Below, piece after piece: positions 38,601-46,657 of a stretch of DNA of 64,000 nucleotides. Location: NCBI RefSeq assembly GCF_029227915.1, contig NC_079880.1, positions 32,731,501 to 32,795,500 of the forward strand, given 5' to 3'. Numbering within the stretch: position 1 is the first letter of the stretch; each line of letters opens with the position of its first letter. Source of the DNA: Hydractinia symbiolongicarpus. Its lineage: Eukaryota > Cnidaria > Hydrozoa > Anthoathecata > Hydractiniidae. Both the position numbers and the translations under genes were made by a program. The notes beneath the pieces were generated by a model. That model worked only from the letters and a program-made list of their open reading frames with translations, did not search any database and was not told the DNA's origin.

Positions 38601-41600
38601 ATGTTTTAGCAATTCTGTTATTTGTTTCCATTTATAGTTACTATTTTAGGTTCTATGAGGTTAAAAGTTATATCGTGCTGTATAAAGCCTGTAATCAAGG
38701 CTTTTTAGCCAATCAGCGTTGCGGATTTAAAGTATAAGCCAGTTAAAAATAGCTATCAGTTAGTAATTAATGAATATACATCACATATACGAAAATTTAT
38801 AATGCACATATGGGTCGTTGAATATTGCTACATATAGCAACTATACTTCCCCTTGTATTCCTACTTTACTGCTAATAATTTAATTACTACATCATTATTT
38901 TTACACATCTAGTCATTATTATAACCAACTACTTGATTAAATTAACCCATATGGTATTAAACAGTTATAAACAAGCAAAACTTCAATGGACCTACCTGGA
39001 TTTAAAACACAAGAAAAAACTAACAATCCAGAACTCAAAAAAGTTCAAAAATCCCTACATTTGAACCATTTTGCCCATAAAACATATTTTAAGATTCTTT
39101 TTGCTAACTTTGCGCATAAATCAGGTATTTCTAAGCCGAAAATTTTTTTTTTTTAAAAACTAACTTTGTCACATTCGAGGGTATTGTTCTCTATCTTTGT
39201 GCATAAAATCAGAAAAAAAATAATGATTCAATTCTGAGAAAAGCTGGTACAGGGTGACCACTCTATTTTAGACATGAAAATCCAGGAGTTTTGCAGGAGA
39301 TTTTAAGGAGTTTTTTCATTTTATTATTTATTATTTATTTATTTACAGGTGTCCTAATCAGGATTCATAAAACAATCCTGGTATCAATAAGGTTCCTGTA
39401 CATACAAGTATATAATAAATAACGTTAAAATGATAAAAAAAAATTATTATCTATAGACAAAAATGAAATATTCAAAAAGTAGAATAGGTGAATGTGCTGC
39501 AATAGATAGTTACAACACCACACTAAAAAGACATGAAGAGAAAAACAAAACTGATGGAAGGGCAATCTGAGTGCGCCGAGGTAATTAGGCGCAAAATTAT
39601 TTTACAGGAGTATAAAATAAATCAATATTAAACTTCAGACTTTAGAATAGATCAATATTGAGAAATCAAGTGAATTACACATGAATGGGGTCAACTTTTA
39701 AAATATCTTCCTTAAATTTACAAAAACACAAATGTACATGTATATCTATAGGTTAAAAAAGAAAATAGCCTTCAAATGATACAGCGTTTTCTGGAAACGC
39801 ACAAATCTAACTTTAGTTTTAAACCCACAGTACCAACCTTTGCATCCTTTACAAATCGAATTTAAAAACAATCTAAACAACAAGATAATCATAGTTCTTT
39901 ATAATTCCTTTTCAAGATTTCATAACGCGTTTTCTAATGAGGATAGTGTTTCTTTCTTTGTCCGAACTGATACCCGGAACAAATTAGCTTTTGCTAGGAG
40001 AGTTATCTCATTATCTCTGTTTCTAGACTTTTGATACAAGACTCTACAGCACGCTTTTTCCCTTCACATCTGCAATCTCCTCCATTTTCAACTTCCTCTT
40101 TCTTTCCTTTTCATTGTTATTTACTTTCTTCTTCTGGATCTCTAAAGCAGAAGTATATCTACTGTGGGCCAGCTTGCAGCTTTTCAACAACTTGTTTGGT
40201 AATGGCATTTTTGTGATTGGTATTCCACTGTCATTGATATGATCATATACAACTCTTTGAGAAATGAGAGAGACTTCTTCCAGGTTTTCTGTCAGCAGCC
40301 CCTTGTTTACAGAAAAACCTTGCTCAACAGATGCTTGTCCATGTGACAAAACAAAGATAAGCTTGAAAACTTCGAAACAACATTTGTACTTTGGAACTCC
40401 ATGCATCAATTCTTCAAAAAAGCTGCCGATCCTTCTTTCTGATTTAAATGCTAAGAACTTATCCTTCAACTCCTGGTTTGCTGACTGAATTAAAGTATCA
40501 TACCCCTTCTTTGCCAAGTCGGACTTTTTGGATAACAGCCACTTACTTTCGAATAGTTTGTCAACCAGGCGTCCAAACAAAGTAATGCATCTCTTTTTGG
40601 TATATAACCATGTGGTAGGGTACAATTGATGAAGCATTACAACAAATTAAATAGTTGAGCGGGCATCTTTCCTGCAACTTTTTCAGCAAAGTCACTAAAA
40701 CCTGTTTACAATCTTTCATAAAAGATCTCTTCTTGTCGACTGGGAAAGTTTTTGTTTTCAGCAAAGAGTTTGTGGCTGTTGGAAGTGCTTTTTACCCCCT
40801 GTATGACTGACTAATGCCAAACTCCCATATTTGAAATATCAAAACCTTTCGAGAAGTAACTGCAATATGCTCTTCATCTGTTAACCTTCTCTAACCATCC
40901 TGAAAACCTCTCATCTGCAAGCCAACTTTCGTTAAATACACACTTATCTTTCTTTTTAGACATAATTTTTACTATTATATAATAAATAATATAAACTATA
41001 TTAGTTATCATACTAAAAAATATCTATGATATCAACACATACCCGAATAACCAAATTTATGAAAAAAGAAACTATAAAGATAAAATGACCAGTTATATAA
41101 ACTGCAGATAATAATATGCAGTATATATAACTGGCTATATCATTTGAGTAATTCAATCTGCATGAAGGAAAGTAGTAGTAAATGTTCCCTTTCGAAATAT
41201 GCCACAAGTACATCAGTATTATTAATTCTACACAGGAAAGTGATAATAACAAGTTGATTATATATTCTAATATTCAAGCTTTTAAAGTAAAATATTTTCA
41301 AAATTTACACTATCACAAGGTAATAAACAGCTCAACTTTTAATGAAAACAAACAGCTAAAAAACAAAACAAAACATTTTAGACAAATTTAAATTGAATAC
41401 TGTAAAAATTGTACCTCTGTAAATTCCCACATGATGCTTAATAACCACAGCAGTCCAGCATGTCTTAACATTAAAGCCTTCACTGCCCATCCAAGAAAGT
41501 GGGCTACAACAAAAATATCTAAGCGAGACCACACAACTTGAAATGAGCAGTCCTCAGCATACACCTGCATGAAAATTAATGTTATTTTATACGTTTATTA

Positions 41601-44600
41601 AATATTATATTTCCAATACTGCAGCTTTCGAATTTCAGAAATATTTGCCTCAGCAAATGATTATCAAAGCAGTATTGTAATTTTAAGAATAAACTTCACC
41701 AGAAAAAAATGCGAAGATACTGGCAAAAGCACTGACAAGCCTTGGCAAGGACTTCGACAGGTTTTGGCATTTTTCTCAGCACTATCCAAATTCTAAAAAT
41801 ATACAAATCTAAGTCACGTTGAACATTGGGCAGATAAATTGCATAGCCAACACACACAGTAAATTCCCTTGTTTGTGTTTTTTGAAGTTGCATTTTATCA
41901 CTAGCCACTAGTCACTCTGCTTTTTTTGAACTATGGACTGAACTATGTTATACCTTTGTCACAACATTCGCTACACAATCAGTCGAAAATAGAATACTCG
42001 TCAAAAGATTTATTTTTCTTTAGCAAAAGTAAATGTTATTGAATTATGTAACAATATCCAGTGGGCAATTAAGTTGATGCTTTGGCAATTCCTTTGCCAA
42101 AGTGAATCCCTTGTGATTGTTAACACAGGAATTACTTCAGCAATTCTCAAAACTCAAAGGCAGCTATTGTGTTATGAAGCGGCAGTAAATTTAATAATGC
42201 TAGTTATGACTCCTAAAAATAATACCTCAGTCTCTGGTTTGGCATCTTTTAAACTAGGATCAAAATAGTGAAGCATGGCAATGATGTCCTTGTAACTTTG
42301 AAACAGTGCATATGTCAAACATAATGTATACACAATACTTGCTCCTAAAAGTATTAAACTTTTTAAATTTACTTAAATACAATTTATGGCCACCATAAAT
42401 GATTGAATGAGGGTTCTTGAGGTACACCTCTATCTGTATGCAAATTCAAACTAATTCACACTGAGAAAAAGAAAAAAAGAGTATAACATAATTGAGCTTT
42501 AATATTCCCTTCTTAAAGGCATTCTTTTATTTCACGAGTTACTTACCAAGCACCAATCGCCATACAGCAGGATGTGGTCGCACAAACGGACCTATAATCG
42601 CAGTATTGATTTATAAAACTTTATATAGGATAATTCTTTATTTATAGAATTACTGTATATATTGGTTATCTATATTTGTTTAAAAACAAAAAATAATATT
42701 TCTCTGTTACTAGCTACAAAAAGGGAACTAAATAAATGAACAAGAAAAGGTGTCAGTTTAAACACACAATCCAATCTTATAAATTAAATTAAACATGGTC
42801 ATAAAAATCTGCTGATGCAAGAAAAAGAAGTTGTACAGGAATATGAAATAGGTTTATCTAAAGCTAAGCTTGACTGCTCTATACCAAATACAACATTATG
42901 AATATTTATTTTTTCCATTTCCATTTTTAAATTAAGTTCAACACATTGTGTTAACAGGACGGATATGAATAACCAACTATGTGTCTGTTCTACACATTCT
43001 TGCAATTAGCATTATTCCTTGGTCTACTAAAATTCGAGCTGATCATGTAAGATCATCATTATTCATCTCTTATTAATAGCCGTATTAAGTTTAAAATGGT
43101 TGTGAGTAGCTTTGTTTTGAGAAATTCCTGTAGAACCCAATTTTCATGGAATTGGTTTTGCTTGCACATAGCTTAATTTCGGAATCACAGCAGCCCCCCA
43201 CCCCCCAAAAAAAATCATGAAGGCCATTTTGGTTTTGAAGTACTGGTGTCAGGTTTGTAGGTCTCCTTTTGACTTTTTTTTCTTTTAAACACTTTGTATC
43301 TATAGGAATATTTATTTTCTGTATATTTTCACATGATGAGATAATAAATCGTCACGTTTTCTAGTCATTTATAAATTTTAAACAAACCAATTAGAGATTT
43401 TTGCTACAAATGTAGATTTTAAGGCAGCATCCTGCTGAGAAGTGAGCAATAGCTAGCATTACTTATACCTATTACTTTAAAGTTTTTTTCAGTTTGGTAA
43501 AAGAGGTTTTTATCCTAGCCAACTTTTTTTTATGTTGGAGCTGTGGCTAGCTAGCTAGTTCTTTAGCTGCCTCTGGCAATAAAGTGAAAGTAGCAAAATG
43601 CAGTTTGGCTACGAAAATTTTTAATCAATAATTCTTTATGCTAAATGCAGTTAGGTAGCTAATCTTTTATTACTGGCAAGAAAACTTACCCCGCAAAATA
43701 AAATTGCTGAGTGATTATTTCAGCTGGACAGGGTAACAATAAAGTTTTTTCAGAAAAGGAAATTACCTCTATACGTCTGTGCAACACCGTTTAACTTTAC
43801 TTAGCACTCAGCCTGATGTTAACAACAGACTGTTTTCTGTGTTTTTATTGAAGCTCTGATAAAGTTGTTTTTAAAAGTGTATTACGTCTGCACGGATGTG
43901 CAACAGGGTTTATCTGTACTAACCGCTCATCCAGTGTTAACAATGGACCATTTCCTGTGTTTTTTTTAAACAGGGGCTGCCATAAAGTTTTTTTGAAGTG
44001 GGTATTATGCCTATACGAATGTGAAACACGATTTAACTGTACTTAGCGATTAGCTTGGTGTCACAAGTAACATAAAATAATACTGACTGATTGTTTTTGC
44101 TACGACAGGATAACAACAGTTCATAAACTCTGTTTTTATACTAGCTATCATTGCAAGAAAGTTATATTTTGAAAAATATATTACACCCGAAACATGATAT
44201 ATATGTTGTGTGCGTCTCAATCAATTCTGACATTCTGTATACCTGTACCAAAGCGCTTCACCTGGATGTATGGCACAGTTTACGGGTTGGTTAAGTGCTG
44301 TATTAAGGGATCCGGAGTTATAAAAAAATGTTGGGCTTATATTATAGACTTTAAAAAGTTGCTTAACAGGTCATTTTAAATTTTTTAAAAAGCTCTTTTC
44401 CTTCTCAAGATATTTACATTTAAAGAATTTCAGATTTAATTATGCTGCATGAATTATGATGACATATCTAAGTAATAGAAATTTTTGAATTTTTTGTCAT
44501 CAGTAATTTTAGACCTGTTAAGGGATGTGCATTTAAACTTTATCAATGCATAGATATTATAAAGTTGAATTGAAACATAATTTTTTTGCCAAAAAGACAC

Positions 44601-46657
44601 TAGTTTGCTCGTCCGAGGCCTCTTAATTTTCTGCTGACAACCCCATAACTAGGGATTTGCAACTTAGTTTGCAATAAAATTTTCTGGGTAAGCTTGTATA
44701 GGCCCTATATATTTACTCACAAAATTTGATTGCGAACCGACATGTAGAGTTATGGGGTCGTCAGCAAAAAATTAAGAGGCCTGGGACGACAAAGGAGTAT
44801 TTGAAAATTATATTGCACATTTCGTGAGAACTGATTTGTTACGGAAAGACAGAAGGGTAATGATACATTACATAACTTTTTCACAAAGAAAATTTAGGAA
44901 AATTTGTAAAAGTAGCTAGCTAGGGACACAAAAAACGTTAAAAATATTTAATTACAAAATAAAAAAGAACCTAGCTAGCTACTAGTAGCCACCTATTCCA
45001 CAAATTTCAAATATGGAAATATTAACCCTTAAATTTAGATATAAAAATATACAAAATTTTACAGAATTGTAAAGGAAAAATGTTCCAATTAGGTTTAAAG
45101 TTTACTATAAATGTTTACGAAGATATACAACAGTCATCTTCTTCATCTGAAGTCATGAATTACCTGAACATTGGTCCTGGATTGTTTAGCCAGTTAATTA
45201 GAATTTTGCACCATTTTGACTGCACCAGAAAATATTTTGCTAAAAGAGATACACGTTTTGCACCACTTAGTGGTGCAAAAGGTGAAGCCGGTACCAATCT
45301 GTTATTTATTGCCTTTGGCGGGTACGTTATGGCTGCTGTGCAATATCTATATAATGCCCGTATATGTCTGTCCGTCCGTCTGTCTGTCACGCAAAATGGT
45401 AGCTTAGCTGCGAAGGGCGCACCCGTGGATTGTTTCCACAGGCTAACAACTAGTTTGTACAAAATAAACATCACAGCACTCGTAGAATCGACTAAGAGTT
45501 AACATGTACATGATAGTTATCACCTTCGAATGAGCTTTCGGTAGCGTCAGAACTTTCGTTGTTATTGTTAACCTATTGTTAATAAAGATTTAAGTAAAAT
45601 TTAATAAAGATTTAAGTATCTATTGTTTTTACTCACTTTACTTAAAAATTTAAGATAAAAAAATGGCGATAGAAATGCTTTTTTAGATCGTGTTTTAAAA
45701 ATTTAAGAACGAAATACGGCGATAGAAATGCTGTTTAGATCGCATTTTAAAAGTTTAGGAACGAAAAACGGCGATAGAAAAGCTTCGTTAGATTGCATTT
45801 TAAAAGTTTAAGAACGAAAAACCGCAATAGAAATGCTTTTAACCTGTTATGTTTGTTCATTTTTCTAAAATAATATATTTCAATAGCCTTTGTGATCTTT
45901 AACACTTTTAAACAATAACATGCATGTTACAAGTGACAACAAAAGGATTCATCAAATCTTATTGTTCTGACTCGCACACGACTATAACAATGAAAGCAAT
46001 TAAATTTGTGTGTAAACTAAAGATATGTGACGGTACTTTATGTAGACATGAGATCGTTACATGAGGTCGTAAAACTTGCGTACAAGTAAAGTTACATTCA
46101 AGCGGTTCTGCACAACCAATGTTTTTTAACCAAACACTCACAGAGGTACACCTTAATTTTTTAGTAAAATTTTACTGGTGAAAATCTGCCCCTGTTTTGT
46201 GTTTAGATTTTTTTTACCCTTCTTGAAAATTCCTTATATTAAATGAAATACATCATCATATATGGAATTTATTTATCTTTTAGAATACAATATTTTTAAA
46301 AAATTAATTTTGTCATGATTTGAAGATATATTAGATATACTGAGTGACAAAAGGGGTTATACTGCATCCTTAAACCTATTTATGTTGTTGCAATTTTGAT
46401 CATCTTAACAATGCACAGATATTATGCCATTGTTAGCAACTTACTGCATATTATTGTAACATAATAGGCCTGTGCAGTTAGATGTGCATACTCAAAAAAC
46501 AGAGACTATATAGTGAAGATTCAGATGATATTTGTTAGGCAAGGTACACAAAATTGTCATACCATTTGGGCATATTAACAAACTCAACAACATGAATACC
46601 ACAAAAACAGCAAGTGAGCCATGCCAGAAATTGTCATGTTGGTTTTGATCTGCATCT
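13972..46657 (-). CDS. Phosphatidylserine synthase (PTDSS1/2 family), 11 exons, N-terminal exon missing
   Basis: Base-exchange enzyme of the ER/mitochondria-associated membrane. It makes phosphatidylserine by swapping the head group of phosphatidylcholine (PSS1) or phosphatidylethanolamine (PSS2) for serine. I rebuilt it exon by exon on the minus strand: every border is GT-AG, phases match, and the exons sum to 1207 nt (401 residues plus stop). The mammalian enzymes have about 470-490 residues, so one 5' exon of about 50-60 residues is missing. Residues I recall as essential in mammalian PSS1 are all kept in register: H in [13 protein letters not shown]; both E in WEFTE; N in LLENF; E and D in ECWWD; D in IILD; N in ICNG. 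The C-terminus is a charged tail. Introns of 0.2-8.9 kb are loaded with transposons. PSS1 versus PSS2 cannot be decided here, so I give no symbol. Confidence 0.9.
14431..14581 (-). CDS. PTDSS exon, last two membrane helices
   Basis: 151 bp, acceptor CACTTGGTTTTAG, donor AAAG/GTTAGT, phases 2 to 0. It encodes [16 protein letters not shown] followed by a hydrophobic helix ending VIWREK. It aligns with the mammalian segment around FLEAIVCIKFGQDLFS. Confidence 0.88.
14700..15640. other. PTDSS intron sequence, unremarkable
   Basis: AT-rich intronic DNA with GCTAGCTA words near 15507 and 15607-15637. No coding signal seen. Confidence 0.5.
15645..15893. mobile_element. Foldback MITE, about 250 bp
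   Basis: Terminal inverted repeats of about 25 bp. The left end reads CACAAATACCTGGTGGTAGG; the right end, reverse-complemented, reads CACAAATATCTGGTGTTAGA. No coding capacity. Confidence 0.5.
16518..17261 (+). mobile_element. piggyBac-type MITE, copy C (complete, 744 bp)
   Basis: TTAA at 16514-16517 and 17262-17265 bracket CCCTATTCGGTCCGGGG and its inverted partner. Subterminal palindromes GGCGGATTCCGCC and GGCGGAATCCGCC lie at the two ends. TGACGTCA is at 16694-16701. The pre-insertion site survives in the opposite arm of the surrounding inverted repeat at 20192-20195. Confidence 0.85.
17998..18999 (-). pseudogene. Decayed ORF of a multicopy mobile-element family
   Basis: Three overlapping frames on the minus strand (18802-18999, 18612-18866, 17998-18546) appear to be one broken gene. 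Recognisable pieces are [30 protein letters not shown] and [20 protein letters not shown]. The last frame has a basic start (KKKRRRTF). I recall similar proteins as high-copy, uncharacterised sequences in cnidarian genomes, but cannot name an enzymatic domain. Its position inside a long inverted repeat suggests it encoded that element's protein. Confidence 0.45.
19990..20350. repeat. Direct duplication inside the right inverted-repeat arm
   Basis: Segments at about 19995-20055 and 20287-20350 are related (both pass through AGGCCTTTTT..., then TTACCTACACT or TGACCTACATT), about 295 bp apart. The right arm was built by internal duplication. Confidence 0.5.
20475..22844. other. PTDSS intron sequence
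   Basis: No gene recognised. A 92-codon plus-strand ORF at 21461-21739 has no family resemblance and no splice context. A short (TTA)n run sits at about 22240-22258. Confidence 0.45.
22845..22910 (-). CDS. PTDSS exon, [11 protein letters not shown] loop
   Basis: 66-bp exon, acceptor CACTTTTTAG, donor GT/GTAAGC, phases 2 to 2. It encodes [19 protein letters not shown] plus three residues, nearly identical to the mammalian YAYLTDTQCKRVGTQCW. Confidence 0.93.
23220..23415. mobile_element. MITE-like repeat with imperfect inverted ends
   Basis: The left end GCAGCGTTTACATGAAGG resembles the reverse complement of the right end (CGGTCTGTTTACACGATGA). The interior repeats TTTCACTTCG and its complement several times. 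Confidence 0.4.
23812..26092 (-). mobile_element. Jockey/CR1-type LINE, 5'-truncated
   Basis: Minus-strand copy. The coding end lies at 24277. A 3' region of about 460 bp follows, containing a 22-bp poly-T tract at about 24256, and ends in an A-rich tail (minus strand AATAAATAAATAAAAAAAAA, about 23812-23832). The 5' end abuts the TA-rich microsatellite at 26092, so the endonuclease half is absent. Confidence 0.75.
24277..26090 (-). pseudogene. LINE reverse transcriptase (partial ORF2)
   Basis: An open frame of about 600 codons running from the microsatellite border to the stop at 24277. It has the RT blocks [60 protein letters not shown] and the catalytic [13 protein letters not shown]-terminal part follows, containing [14 protein letters not shown]. 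The N-terminal endonuclease is missing, hence pseudogene, although the RT part is intact. The family is Jockey/CR1-like by motif order; the exact clade is not determined. Confidence 0.85.
26092..26660. repeat. TA/TATATC compound microsatellite, 570 bp
   Basis: Mixed (TA)n and TATATC/TATATATC units. Open frames through it are artefacts of the repeat. It lies exactly between the truncated LINE and the YqaJ remnant, whose 5' parts it replaces. Confidence 0.97.
26661..28770 (+). pseudogene. YqaJ-type nuclease gene remnant, split by a LINE
   Basis: YqaJ-like exonucleases of the lambda-recombinase superfamily occur in animal mobile elements. Fragments in order: [16 protein letters not shown] (from about 26672), a frameshift, [39 protein letters not shown] and [12 protein letters not shown], then GLIEINC. 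The last matches the family's GLIEIKC signature but with N for the catalytic lysine. After 27142 the gene is interrupted by a LINE and resumes at 28590 with [33 protein letters not shown] and a premature TAG near 28720. The 5' end is lost into the microsatellite. Clearly dead. Confidence 0.7.
27143..28584 (+). mobile_element. LINE with reverse transcriptase and PHD-like zinc finger, 5'-truncated
   Basis: 1442-bp insertion flanked by ATTCA duplications (27138-27142, 28585-28589). RT motifs: [53 protein letters not shown], and the catalytic [13 protein letters not shown] frameshift near 27800 leads to a Cys/His cluster (CGVCRK..., then [14 protein letters not shown], ending ERCKGE). A second shift near 28030 leads to the C-terminal region ([39 protein letters not shown]). 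The 3' end carries short GATGAATGATG repeats. The RT-to-zinc-finger order is typical of one LINE type I recall from cnidarians. Confidence 0.82.
28880..29412 (-). pseudogene. ISL2EU/Harbinger-type DDE transposase remnant
   Basis: Minus-strand pieces in several frames: [13 protein letters not shown] (first catalytic D), [44 protein letters not shown] (second D), then [19 protein letters not shown] (catalytic E) and CNFLPPLV. Motif order matches DDE_4-type transposases of ISL2EU elements. Indels near 29070 and 29300 and a small deletion break the frame. Confidence 0.75.
30065..30395 (-). pseudogene. hAT transposase C-terminal fragment
   Basis: Minus strand: [19 protein letters not shown] followed by [18 protein letters not shown]. 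This is the hAT dimerisation segment (TNA-ERxFS) and its downstream helix. A frameshift precedes a basic region with [15 protein letters not shown]. Only this end is present. Confidence 0.65.
30499..30910 (-). pseudogene. THAP zinc-finger domain remnant
   Basis: Minus strand. A first frame carries [16 protein letters not shown] and [14 protein letters not shown], giving the C-x2-C half. After a frameshift the second half reads [20 protein letters not shown] (C-x2-H) and then [11 protein letters not shown]2EU elements encode a THAP-domain protein, so this probably belongs with the DDE transposase at 28880-29412. The hAT fragment sits between them. Confidence 0.65.
30911..31764. other. PTDSS intron sequence
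   Basis: No coding evidence. The 62-codon minus-strand frame at 31494-31682 has no family resemblance and no splice support. Confidence 0.45.
31765..31877 (-). CDS. PTDSS exon, [11 protein letters not shown] helix
   Basis: 113 bp, acceptor TTTGTTGTTTAG, donor CAG/GTAAGG, phases 0 to 2. It encodes [16 protein letters not shown] and a following hydrophobic helix ending MPTL. Mammalian counterpart: [15 protein letters not shown]. An AG seven bases downstream is an alternative acceptor, but only 31877 keeps phase with the previous exon. Confidence 0.92.
32283..32364 (-). CDS. PTDSS exon, [11 protein letters not shown] segment
   Basis: 82 bp, acceptor CTGTTTAG, donor CAG/GTGTGT, phases 2 to 0. 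It encodes [10 protein letters not shown] and a hydrophobic stretch ending CIIWQ. Mammalian counterpart: WTYVRWFDPKSS...MIIWQ. Confidence 0.93.
33590..33649 (-). CDS. PTDSS exon, RRAVLQFTP segment
   Basis: 60 bp, acceptor GGGTTTTAG, donor GAG/GTATGT, phases 2 to 2. It encodes [19 protein letters not shown], close to the mammalian [19 protein letters not shown]. Confidence 0.95.
34372..34523 (-). CDS. PTDSS exon, catalytic ECWWD region
   Basis: 152 bp, acceptor CCAATTTTTAG, donor AAA/GTAGGT, phases 0 to 2. It encodes [17 protein letters not shown], then [10 protein letters not shown] and [10 protein letters not shown]. It carries the N, E, D, D and N residues that I recall as essential in mammalian PSS1, with the same spacing. 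Mammalian: [20 protein letters not shown]. Confidence 0.95.
37885..37918. repeat. Perfect 15-bp-arm hairpin with TTAT loop
   Basis: Arms CATAAATTCGATACG and CGTATCGAATTTATG, no mismatch. Such a perfect stem in neutral intron DNA is unusual. A foldback remnant or a binding site are both possible. Confidence 0.8.
38162..38234. repeat. Short foldback, 19-bp arms
   Basis: AGAAATATTACCTAAGGTC faces its near-complement (three central mismatches) over a 35-nt loop. Confidence 0.55.
39250..39316 (+). mobile_element. Partial CAGGG-ended MITE, cut by a LINE tail
   Basis: Begins CAGGGTGACCACT, the terminal sequence of the complete MITE at 47641-48446, followed by related AAGGAG-rich sequence. It is lost at about 39317, where the next element's A-rich tail begins. 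Confidence 0.5.
39317..39620 (-). mobile_element. LINE 3' end, severely 5'-truncated
   Basis: On the minus strand a short unique segment (CCTGATTAGGACACCTG) ends in an A-rich TAAATAAATAAATAATAAAT tail. This resembles the tail of the LINE at 23812. The 5' boundary is approximate and no coding part remains. Confidence 0.45.
40044..40963 (-). pseudogene. Internally deleted hAT-like transposase gene
   Basis: Minus strand. An ATG at 40963-40961 opens [20 protein letters not shown], and a frameshifted piece with FDISNMGVL looks like a BED/zinc-finger N-terminus. The sequence then jumps to a C-terminal part: [19 protein letters not shown], then the 197-codon frame 40044-40637. That frame contains [19 protein letters not shown], the position of the hAT dimerisation motif, and a basic coiled-coil-like end. 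The catalytic middle is missing. Confidence 0.6.
41415..41564 (-). CDS. PTDSS exon, [13 protein letters not shown] helix
   Basis: 150 bp, acceptor TTCATGCAG, donor GAG/GTACAA, phase 0 to 0. It encodes [20 protein letters not shown] and a helix ending MWEFTE. It includes the conserved H and both E. Mammalian: [20 protein letters not shown]. Confidence 0.95.
42226..42344 (-). CDS. PTDSS exon, helix and DPSLKDA loop
   Basis: 119 bp, acceptor TACTTTTAG, donor GAG/GTATTA, phases 1 to 0. A membrane helix ([12 protein letters not shown]) is followed by [16 protein letters not shown]. Mammalian: MYWLDPNLRYATREAD. Confidence 0.9.
42547..42591 (-). CDS. PTDSS 45-bp micro-exon
   Basis: Acceptor CGATTATAG, donor TTG/GTAAGT, phases 1 to 1. 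It encodes [14 protein letters not shown], matching mammalian PFTRPHPALWRMVF. Too short for ORF finders; recognised by homology and splice sites. Confidence 0.93.
43770..44310 (+). repeat. Copy of the ~120-bp array plus terminal module
   Basis: Three units with period about 120 bp (GTGCAACACCGTTTAAC near 43779, repeats near 43899 and 44021). An AT-rich linker follows (GAAAAATATATTACACC), then a module ending in ATGGCACAGTTTAC. It is the reverse orientation of the Helitron interior at 5700-6480. No hairpin-CTAG end is visible, so it is a partial copy. Confidence 0.6.
44610..44790. mobile_element. Foldback MITE with ~43-bp arms
   Basis: Arms 44610-44651 and 44748-44790 share GAGGCCTCTTAATTTT, GCTGAC and CCCCATAACT in inverted order with a few mismatches. 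The loop is about 96 bp. Confidence 0.6.
45256..45280. repeat. 12-bp-arm perfect inverted repeat with 1-nt centre
   Basis: TTTTGCACCACT, then T, then AGTGGTGCAAAA. Confidence 0.8.
45346..45453 (+). mobile_element. Micro-Helitron, uninterrupted sister copy (108 bp)
   Basis: Starts TCTATATAATGCCCG after A (45345). It runs through a GTCTGTCCGTCC repeat and a hairpin (CCGTGGA / TTCCACAGG), and ends CTAG before T (45454). It matches the two halves flanking the Gypsy element at 1282-5658. The Gypsy target corresponds to 45402-45406 and is undivided here. Confidence 0.65.
45655..45845. repeat. 53-bp tandem repeat, about 3.5 units
   Basis: A unit containing GGCGATAGAAATGC and TTTTAAAAGTTTAAGAACG starts at 45665, 45718, 45770 and about 45823. 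Confidence 0.8.
46563..46657 (-). CDS. PTDSS most 5' exon found
   Basis: 95 bp, acceptor TTCTTTTTTAG, donor ATG/GTATGA, phases 2 to 1. It encodes [19 protein letters not shown] plus a helix ending ICPN, matching mammalian RDDSVPEDNIWRGILSV...FPN. The exon with the start codon and the FFYRPHTIT region must lie above 46657, possibly beyond the window. Confidence 0.9.

Larger units (their letters stand above)
34600..39249. other. Long PTDSS intron, no coding signal
   Basis: AT-rich. Contains GCTAGCTA words (36029, 36103-36127, 37457-37473), a duplicated CCATCCGAGAATTA word (36083, 36163), and the two inverted repeats listed next. Confidence 0.5.

Noticed and set aside
45080-45502. 140-codon plus-strand ORF
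   Set aside because: Its second half is the 108-bp Helitron copy, and no family resemblance exists in the rest.
45655-45845. CRISPR-like regular repeats
   Set aside because: Units are contiguous without unique spacers, and the genome is eukaryotic; simple tandem repeat.
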